64,000 nucleotides of DNA from Actinomycetes bacterium (lineage in GTDB: Bacteria > Actinomycetota > Acidimicrobiia > Acidimicrobiales > RAAP-2). The stretch lies in contig JAKAZI010000001.1 in assembly GCA_021809495.1 (NCBI GenBank), positions 19,406 through 83,405 on the forward strand, read 5' to 3'. The position numbers and the translations under genes were made by a program. The notes beneath the pieces were generated by a model, which saw only the letters and a list, made by a program, of their open reading frames with translations, made no database searches and was not told where the DNA came from. Position 1 is the stretch's first letter. Each line of letters opens with the position of its first letter. Shown one piece after another: positions 25,940 to 32,656 of this stretch.

Positions 25940-26584
25940 ATGGCTCGTTACACCGGTCCCGTTTGCCGACTCTGTCGGCGTGAGCGCACCAAGCTCTACC
26001 TGAAGGGGGAGCGCTGCTTCACCCTGAAGTGCCCCGTGTCGGAGAACTCCGACCGCCAGACCCGCGCCTTCCCGCCCGGCATGCACGGTCGTGACCGTCA
26101 GCGCCAGGGCTCGGAGTACCTGACCCAGCTTCGCGAGAAGCAGAAGGCCCGGCGCATCTACGGTCTGCTCGAAAAGCAGTTCCGCAACCTCTACGAAGAG
26201 GCCAGCCGTCGCCCCGGCATCACCGGGACGAACCTGCTGCAGTTCCTCGAGCTTCGCCTCGACAACGTGGCCTACCGTGCCGGGTGGGGCGCCTCGCGCT
26301 CCCAGGCCCGCCAGTTCGTGCGCCACGGCCACGTGATGGTCAACGCCAAGCGCGTGACCATCCCCAGTTTCCGGGTCCGTCCCGGTGACGTCGTGACCCT
26401 GAAGGTCGCCACCCGCGAGAACTTCAACGTCAAGCGCAACCTCGACATCATGGACCGCTCGGTGCCGGGTTGGCTGGAGAAGGGCGAGGACGGCTTCGCC
26501 GTCACCGTTCGCATCGTTCCCCAGCGCGAGCAGATCGACGAATCCATCCGCGAGCAGCTCATCGTCGAGCTGTACTCGAAGTAG
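25940..26584 (+). CDS. rpsD: 30S ribosomal protein S4
   Basis: MARYTGPVCRLCRRERTKLYLKGERCFTLKCP...SEYLTQLREKQKARRIYGLLEKQFRNLYEEA. Confidence 0.98.
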   Translation: MARYTGPVCRLCRRERTKLYLKGERCFTLKCPVSENSDRQTRAFPPGMHGRDRQRQGSEYLTQLREKQKARRIYGLLEKQFRNLYEEASRRPGITGTNLLQFLELRLDNVAYRAGWGASRSQARQFVRHGHVMVNAKRVTIPSFRVRPGDVVTLKVATRENFNVKRNLDIMDRSVPGWLEKGEDGFAVTVRIVPQREQIDESIREQLIVELYSK

Positions 26585-26614
26585 TCGCAGTCCGTAGTCC
26601 CAGAAGGAGCCCGC

Positions 26615-27556
26615 ATGCTGATCATCCAACGACCAACCATCGACGCCATCGGCGACGAGGAGAACAACCGCCAGGCCTTTGGAATCGGACCACTCGACCC
26701 CGGCTTCGGCCACACCCTGGGTAACTCGCTGCGTCGGACCCTGCTGTCGTCGATCCCCGGCGCGGCCGCGACGCGCGTGAAGTTCGACGCGGTGCTGCAC
26801 GAGTTCGGTGTGATCGAAGGCGTGAAGGAAGACGTCCAGGACATCTGCCTGAACCTGAAGGACCTGCTCTTGCGCGTGCACAGCGACGAGCCGGTCGTGC
26901 TGCGCCTCGACAAGCGCGGCGAGGGTCCCGTGCTCGCCTCGGACCTCTCGACGACCGCTGACGTCGAGATCTTGAACGGCGACCTGCACCTGGCCTACCT
27001 GACGTCGGCCAAGGGCTCGCTCAGCTTCGAGCTGACCGTCGAGCGTGGCAAGGGCTACGTCGGCGCCGAGGGCAACAAGGGCACCTCGACGATCGGGGTG
27101 ATCCCCCTCGACGCGATCTTCTCGCCCGTTCGCCGCGTGTCCTTCGAAGTCGAGCCGGTACGCGTCGAGCAGTCCAAGGACTTCGACCGCCTGGTCATCG
27201 AGGTCGAGACCGACGGGTCGATCAGCCCCGCCGAGGCGCTGTCCTCGGCCGGCAAGACCCTCGGGGCGCTCGTGGACCTGATCGCCCACTTCGACGAAGA
27301 GGCGCCGTCGCTCGAGTTGGGCGACGTCGGCACGGCCCAGGCCGCCGCCAGCGAGCTCGACATCCGCATCGAGGAGCTCGGTCTCACCGAGCGCTCGCGT
27401 AACTGCCTGAAGCGCGCGGGCATCAACACCGTGGCCCAGCTGATCAACGCGACCGAGCGGGACCTCACGTCAATCACCAACTTCGGCGCCACGTCGCTGA
27501 AGGACGTCACCGACCGTCTCGACGAGCGCGGTCTTTCACTGCGAGTAGAGGACTAG
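26615..27556 (+). CDS. rpoA: DNA-directed RNA polymerase subunit alpha
   Basis: PLDPGFGHTLGNSLRRTLLSSIPGAAATRVKFDAVLHEF; alpha-CTD EELGLTERSRNCLKRAGINTVAQLI. Confidence 0.98.
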   Translation: MLIIQRPTIDAIGDEENNRQAFGIGPLDPGFGHTLGNSLRRTLLSSIPGAAATRVKFDAVLHEFGVIEGVKEDVQDICLNLKDLLLRVHSDEPVVLRLDKRGEGPVLASDLSTTADVEILNGDLHLAYLTSAKGSLSFELTVERGKGYVGAEGNKGTSTIGVIPLDAIFSPVRRVSFEVEPVRVEQSKDFDRLVIEVETDGSISPAEALSSAGKTLGALVDLIAHFDEEAPSLELGDVGTAQAAASELDIRIEELGLTERSRNCLKRAGINTVAQLINATERDLTSITNFGATSLKDVTDRLDERGLSLRVED

Positions 27557-27558
27557 TC

Positions 27559-27921
27559 ATGCGCGGGACTCCTACCAAGGGCAAGCGGTTCGGGGGCGAC
27601 AACGCCCACCAGAAGGCCATGATGGGTAACCTCGTGGCCTCGATGATCGCGGCCGAGTCGATCGTGACGACCGAGGCCAAGGCCAAGGCGTTGCGCCCCA
27701 TCGTCGAGAAGGTCGTCACCGCGGCGAAGAACTCGCCCGAAGGCTCCGTGCACGCCCATCGCCGCGTCGTGGCGTTCATCCGCGACAAGGACATGGCCCA
27801 GAAGCTCTTCACCGAGATCGCGCCGCGCTACAGCGACCGTCCCGGTGGCTACACCCGGATCTTGAAGCTCGGGCCGCGTCAGGGCGACAACGCCCCGATG
27901 GCGCGCATTGAGTTCGTCTGA
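27559..27921 (+). CDS. rplQ: 50S ribosomal protein L17
   Basis: MRGTPTKGKRFGGDNAHQKAMMGNLVASMIAAESIVTTEAKAKALRPIVEKVVTAAK. Confidence 0.97.
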   Translation: MRGTPTKGKRFGGDNAHQKAMMGNLVASMIAAESIVTTEAKAKALRPIVEKVVTAAKNSPEGSVHAHRRVVAFIRDKDMAQKLFTEIAPRYSDRPGGYTRILKLGPRQGDNAPMARIEFV

Positions 27922-28765
27922 TCAATCGCTGACCGCCACCCGTCGGTGGCGGATGGACCTCGCCTACGACGGCGCCGCCTTCGCCGGTTTCGCGCCCCAA
28001 CCCGGGCGCGACACGGTCGTGGGGGCCCTCGGTGAGGCGATCGCGAGGACGTTGCGCCTCGACGCCGCGCCCTTCATTGTCGGGGCCGGACGCACCGACG
28101 CCGGCGTGCACGCGCTCGCCCAGGTGATTTCACTGGACCTCGGGGCCGCGGTTCTGAGCGAGGACAGCACCGACTGGTTCCTGCGCTCGCTCAACCACCA
28201 GCTGCGCGGACGAGTCGTGGTCGCGCGCGCGCGGGTGCTCGACGACTTCCACGCCCGCTTTGACGCCACGTGGCGTCAGTATCGCTACCTCGTCGCGACG
28301 GGGCCGGCCCTGGCTGCGACGAGCGCCCTCGCCTGGGCGGTGGCGGCACCGCTCGACCTCGCGGCGATGAACGACGCCTCGGCGTGTCTGGTCGGCGTGC
28401 ACGACTTTCGGGCGTTCTGTAAACGCGCCCCCGACAAGACGCCCGACGAACCCCTGCTTCGCCACGTGTACGAGGCCACGTGGACCGACGAACCGGACCG
28501 TTTGGGCGTCGCCGCCGCCGGGGGGTTCGTCGTCTTTCGTATCCGCGCGAACGCCTTCTGTCACAACCAGGTGCGCCGCCTCGTGGGATCGCTCGTCGCG
28601 GTCGGGCGAGGTGAACTGGAGCCCGAGGAGATCGCCGCGCGCCTGCAGAGCGGTGACGCGCGCCGACTGCCGGCCCCGGCCCCGGCGGCCGGCCTGGCAC
28701 TCGTGGGCGTCGGCTACGACGACCTCCACGGCGGTCCGTCGGGCCCGGGCGCGCCGATCCGCTGA
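27908..28765 (+). CDS. truA: tRNA pseudouridine(38-40) synthase
   Basis: RMDLAYDGAAFAGFAPQPGRDTVVGALGEAI...GAGRTDAGVHALAQVISLDL; VHDFRAFCKR. Confidence 0.93.
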   Translation: MSSSDQSLTATRRWRMDLAYDGAAFAGFAPQPGRDTVVGALGEAIARTLRLDAAPFIVGAGRTDAGVHALAQVISLDLGAAVLSEDSTDWFLRSLNHQLRGRVVVARARVLDDFHARFDATWRQYRYLVATGPALAATSALAWAVAAPLDLAAMNDASACLVGVHDFRAFCKRAPDKTPDEPLLRHVYEATWTDEPDRLGVAAAGGFVVFRIRANAFCHNQVRRLVGSLVAVGRGELEPEEIAARLQSGDARRLPAPAPAAGLALVGVGYDDLHGGPSGPGAPIR

Positions 28766-28812
28766 CCAGACAACGGCGAAACGCTCGCGTACTTCGGGCC
28801 CAGGGTGAGAGC

Positions 28813-28860
28813 GGCTCGGCGACGGACCCGTCTGAGCCCGACCGTCGTCGAGCCGACGAC
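28813..28860 (+). terminator. Tandem hairpins downstream of truA, putative terminator
   Basis: GGCTC-ggc-GACGGacCCGTC-t-GAGCC (28813-28838) and GTCGTCG-agc-CGACGAC (28844-28860); no U-tract. Confidence 0.4.
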
Positions 28861-28991
28861 ACCGGGCGTCCGCGAGTGCGCCGCGACAACGGCACGCGCG
28901 GTGGCGTCCGAGCTGTCAACCGGCTGACGGGTGGCGGATCTCCTCTGTAATAAATAGGGAGAAACTATAAGACGTGACAAATACCAATGAT

Positions 28992-29005
28992 GGGACTTTG
29001 GGCCC
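28992..29005. promoter_or_regulatory. DosR/DevR-box-like palindrome upstream of the sulfur island
   Basis: GGGACTTTGGGCCC matches 12/14 of the DevR core GGGACTWWAGTCCC; flanks do not match the full 20-mer. Confidence 0.35.
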
Positions 29006-29041
29006 TGTTCGCGCGAGAGCGGGCTTCGTACGCTCAGGTTT

Positions 29042-29743
29042 ATGCAAGACATGCAACGCAGCAGGCAGAGTGTGCAGCACCTGGCACCAGCACGCGACTT
29101 CCTGAGCGCGCAAGAGGTAGGGCAGTTGCTCAAGGTCGATCGTTCCACGGTCTATCGGATGGCCGAGAGCGGGGGACTGCCCTCCGTGAAGGTGGGCCGA
29201 CAGTGGCGGTTCCCCGCCGCCGCGATCGAGCGCCTGCTGCGAACCGGTGAGCGCGTCGGCGCAACGACCCGCGAAGACCGCGAGGCCATGGTGCGCGCGG
29301 TCGGTTCGTCCCTGCCGCTGATCGAGCTCTCGGCCCAACTGCTCGGGGTCATGATGATCGCGACCGACATGGACGGACAGCCCGTGACCGACCTCGTCAA
29401 CCCCTGCGGGTGGTTCGCCCAGCACGCCGAGGACCAGGGTTTCGTGTCGACCTGCCTGGGCTACTGGAAGCAGCTCGCCGACGACCCGGACTTCGACGTC
29501 CGCTTCCACCTCGGACCGCTCAACGTCGAGTGCGCGCGCACCTTCGTGCGGGTGGGCACGCAGCTCGTCGGCATGCTCTTCGTCGGCGGCATCGATCCGA
29601 CGGGCGAGGACGAGCGACCGCTCTATCGGCTCAACGCCGAAGGTCGGACCCGGGTGCTGACGTACCTGCCGGCCGTCGCCGCGGCGATTTCGCGGCTCGC
29701 GGCGCAACCACGTACGAGCGTCGAGACAGGGAGGACCATATGA
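29042..29743 (+). CDS. Transcriptional regulator: excisionase/MerR-type HTH + PocR-like sensory domain
   Basis: FLSAQEVGQLLKVDRSTVYRMAESGGLPSVKVGRQWRFPAAAIERLL then LIELSAQLLGVMMIATDMDGQPVTDLVNPCGWFAQHAEDQGFVSTCLGYWKQL...VECARTFVRVGTQLVGMLFVGGI. Confidence 0.75.
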   Translation: MQDMQRSRQSVQHLAPARDFLSAQEVGQLLKVDRSTVYRMAESGGLPSVKVGRQWRFPAAAIERLLRTGERVGATTREDREAMVRAVGSSLPLIELSAQLLGVMMIATDMDGQPVTDLVNPCGWFAQHAEDQGFVSTCLGYWKQLADDPDFDVRFHLGPLNVECARTFVRVGTQLVGMLFVGGIDPTGEDERPLYRLNAEGRTRVLTYLPAVAAAISRLAAQPRTSVETGRTI

Positions 29744-30981
29744 AACGGCTTCTGATACTGGGCGGCGGGACTGCCGGAACGATGGCGGCGAACCGCCTTC
29801 GCAAGCGGCTCGACCGCGCCGAATGGGAGATCACGGTCGTGGACCAGAACGAGGCCCACGTCTACCAACCCGGGAACCTGTTCGTGCCCTTTGGCATCTA
29901 CGAGCCGAACGATCTGGTGAAGCCGCGTCGCCGGTTCTTGCCCGAGGGGGTGGAGCTGGTGCTCGGCGAGATCGATCGCGTCGAGCCCGAGGACAACCGC
30001 GTCGTGCTCGCCGACGAGCGGGTGCTCGCCTACGACTACCTGATCATCGCCACGGGCACCTCGCCGCGCCCCGACCAGACGCCGGGCATGCTCGGGCCAC
30101 AGTGGCGAAAGAGCATCCACGAGTTCTACACGCTCGAGGGTGCGACGGCCCTGGCCGACACGCTCGCCGACTGGCAGGGTGGGCGCATGGTCGTGCACAT
30201 CGTGGACATGCCCATCAAGTGCCCCGTCGCGCCGCTCGAGTTCACGTTCCTCGCCGACGCGTTCTTCACCGAACGAGCGATGCGCGACCGGGTGGAACTG
30301 GTGTTCGTGACGCCGCTCGACGGTGCGTTCACCAAGCCGATCGCCTCCAAGCACCTCGGCGGAATCCTCGAGGAGCGCGGGGTCAGCCTCGAGAGCGACT
30401 TCATGGTCGAACGCATCGACGCCGACGCGAAGACGCTCGTCTCCTTTGACGAGCGCGAGGTCCCCTTCGACCTGCTCGTCACCATCCCGCTCAACATGGG
30501 CGCGGACTACGTGGCGCGCTCGGGTCTGGGTGACGACCTCAACTACGTGCCCGTCGACAAGCAGACGCTGCTCGCCAAGGGTTACGACAACATCTTCGCG
30601 CTCGGTGACGCCTCGGACATCCCGACCTCCAAGGCCGGCTCGGTCGCCCACTTCTCGATCGAGTTGTTCGAGGACAACTTCATCAGCCACATCCACGGTC
30701 GTCCCATGACCAAGCTCTTCGACGGCCACGCCAACTGCTTCATCGAATCCGGCCACGGCAAGGGCATGCTCATCGACTTCAACTACGACACCGAGCCGCT
30801 GCCCGGCAAGTACCCACTGCCCGGCTTCGGCCCGTTCAGCCTGCTGCGCGAGTCCGAGGCGAACCACTGGGGCAAGATGACCTTCCGCTGGGTCTACTGG
30901 AACCTGCTGCTCACCGGTAAGGAGATGCCCTTCGAGCCACTGATGTCGATGGCCGGCAAAGAGGTCGAGGTGCACGCATGA
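29740..30981 (+). CDS. NAD(P)/FAD-dependent oxidoreductase, sulfide:quinone oxidoreductase-like
   Basis: KRLLILGGGTAGTMAANRLRKRL; NEAHVYQPGNLFVPFG; DYLIIATGTSPRPDQTPGM; MPIKCPVAPLEFTFLAD; IFALGDASDIPTSKAGSVAHF; start ATG 29740 with ATGA overlap to regulator. Confidence 0.88.
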   Translation: MKRLLILGGGTAGTMAANRLRKRLDRAEWEITVVDQNEAHVYQPGNLFVPFGIYEPNDLVKPRRRFLPEGVELVLGEIDRVEPEDNRVVLADERVLAYDYLIIATGTSPRPDQTPGMLGPQWRKSIHEFYTLEGATALADTLADWQGGRMVVHIVDMPIKCPVAPLEFTFLADAFFTERAMRDRVELVFVTPLDGAFTKPIASKHLGGILEERGVSLESDFMVERIDADAKTLVSFDEREVPFDLLVTIPLNMGADYVARSGLGDDLNYVPVDKQTLLAKGYDNIFALGDASDIPTSKAGSVAHFSIELFEDNFISHIHGRPMTKLFDGHANCFIESGHGKGMLIDFNYDTEPLPGKYPLPGFGPFSLLRESEANHWGKMTFRWVYWNLLLTGKEMPFEPLMSMAGKEVEVHA

Positions 30982-31700
30982 GCGTCACGACCTCGCCAAC
31001 CGTGGAAGAACGCCTCGAGCGCATGGCCGAGCAACTCGCCGAGGTCACCGACGAGTTGCGCCGCCAGCGCGAGAGCCGCGAGCGCTGGCAGGAACTGCTC
31101 GACGACCTCGCGCCACTCGCCGAACAGGCGATGTCCACCACCATCAGCCACCTCGACCTCGACTCGAGCGACGTGGAGAATCTGTTCAACCTCGCCCACA
31201 CCTTCGCGCGCAACGCGTCGGTGCTCGAGGCGTGGATCGGCCCGCTGCGCTCGATGTCGGCACTGGCCGAGGAGCTGGCCCCGCTCGCCACCCCCGCCGT
31301 CGCCAGTCTGAACGAGCGACTCCAGCAGCTCGACGAGCGGGGCTACTTCGCCTTCGCCCGGCGCAGCGTCGACGTGCTGGACAACGTGGTGACCTCCTTT
31401 AGCGAAGAGGACGTCAGGTTGCTCGGCGAGAACATCGTGCTCATCCTCCAGACGATCAGACAGATGACCCAACCCGAGGTCATGGGCATGCTTTCGCGCA
31501 CCGCGCTGACCATGCAGCAAGAGGAGCCGGCGGCCGAGGCGCCGTCGCTTCGCGGGCTCGTGCGACAGTTCCGCGACCCGCTGGTGCGCCACGGACTCGC
31601 CCGGACCCTCGTCGCGCTGCGATCGGTGGGTGCGGAGTCGAACCGGCGACGCGAGCCAGATACGCAAGCGACGCCTGATCAGAAGAGCAAGAGGAGGTAG
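30978..31700 (+). CDS. DUF1641 domain protein
   Basis: SVTTSPTVEERLERMAEQLAEVTDELRRQRESRERWQELLDDLAPLAEQAM...; ATGA overlap with the SQR-like gene; DUF1641 partner context. Confidence 0.7.
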   Translation: MSVTTSPTVEERLERMAEQLAEVTDELRRQRESRERWQELLDDLAPLAEQAMSTTISHLDLDSSDVENLFNLAHTFARNASVLEAWIGPLRSMSALAEELAPLATPAVASLNERLQQLDERGYFAFARRSVDVLDNVVTSFSEEDVRLLGENIVLILQTIRQMTQPEVMGMLSRTALTMQQEEPAAEAPSLRGLVRQFRDPLVRHGLARTLVALRSVGAESNRRREPDTQATPDQKSKRR

Positions 31701-31705
31701 TCATC

Positions 31706-32020
31706 ATGACCACAGCGACAATCAACGGCAGCGAAGTCCACGTCGACGCGGAGGGTTTCCTGACCGACTACGACGAGTGGACGGAGGAACTGGCGCAGGT
31801 GCTCGCCGCGAACATCGGCATCGAGCTGACCGACGAGCACTGGGACGTCATTCGCTTCCTGCGCGAGGACTTCCCCCGCCAGGGCGAGACGGCGACGATC
31901 CGGCGCACGTCAACGGTGGGCGGCTTTGACACCAAGAGGCTGTTCGTACTGTTCCCGAAGAAGCCGGCGAAGAAGATGGCCTACATCGCTGGACTGCCCA
32001 AGCCGAGGGGCTGCGTGTAA
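31706..32020 (+). CDS. TusE/DsrC/DsvC family sulfur-relay protein (only the C-terminal Cys present)
   Basis: DAEGFLTDYDEWTEELAQVLAANIGIELTDEHWDVIRFLREDF...GFDTKRLFVLFPKKPAKKMAYIAGLPKPRGCV*. Confidence 0.92.
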   Translation: MTTATINGSEVHVDAEGFLTDYDEWTEELAQVLAANIGIELTDEHWDVIRFLREDFPRQGETATIRRTSTVGGFDTKRLFVLFPKKPAKKMAYIAGLPKPRGCV

Positions 32021-32043
32021 CAACCGAAAGAGGAGGCAACGCA

Positions 32044-32559
32044 ATGACTGAAGAGAAGGTCGAATCGACCGCGCCGGTACCGAATTTCGATGGGGGCGAG
32101 ACGGATCGCAAACTCGCCATCATCTGTTCCAAGGGCAATCTCGACATGGCCTACCCCGGGCTGGTGCTCGGCAACGCCGCCCTCGGTGAGGGCATCGAGG
32201 TCCACCTGTTCTTCACCTTCTGGGGATTCGACATGATCACCAAGAAGCGCATGAACAACCTGAAGTTGACGCCGCTCGGCAACACCGCGATGCACATGCC
32301 CCAGGGACTCGGCGGCGTGCCGGGCGTGACGGCGATGGCGACCGCGATGATGCGCAAGCAGATCGAGGCCGTTGGCGTGCCCGAGGTGCCGGACTTCCTC
32401 GAGCAGATCGTGGCGTCGGGCGGACACCTGTGGGCGTGCAAGATGTCGGCGGACATGATGAAGCTTGAAAAGGACGATCTCTACGACGCCGTCGAGGGGA
32501 TTATCAACGCGAGCGACTTCATCGAAATCGCCGACGGAGCCCAGCTCCTGTTCATCTAG
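32044..32559 (+). CDS. DsrE/DsrE2-family protein
   Basis: KLAIICSKGNLDMAYPGLVLGNAALGEGIEVHLFFTFWGFDMITKKRMNNLKLTPLGNTAMHMPQ...VASGGHLWACKMSADMMKLEKDDLYDAVEGIINASDFIE. Confidence 0.88.
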   Translation: MTEEKVESTAPVPNFDGGETDRKLAIICSKGNLDMAYPGLVLGNAALGEGIEVHLFFTFWGFDMITKKRMNNLKLTPLGNTAMHMPQGLGGVPGVTAMATAMMRKQIEAVGVPEVPDFLEQIVASGGHLWACKMSADMMKLEKDDLYDAVEGIINASDFIEIADGAQLLFI

Positions 32560-32573
32560 AGGGCGCGGAACAC

Positions 32574-32588
32574 CCGAGCGGCGCTCGG
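32574..32588 (+). terminator. Hairpin downstream of dsrE2-like gene
   Basis: CCGAGC-ggc-GCTCGG perfect 6-bp stem 15 nt after stop; no U-tract. Confidence 0.35.
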
Positions 32589-32656
32589 TCGCGAGGGGAC
32601 TGAACCCGAGACGACGAGTCGATCGGTGATGGCCATGTATCGGTAGGCTCCCATTT

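Noticed and set aside
28766-28938. Possible tRNA or att site at the truA-side border of the island
   Set aside because: Hairpins are present but there is no GGTTCRANYCC T-arm, cloverleaf, CCA-type end or border repeat.
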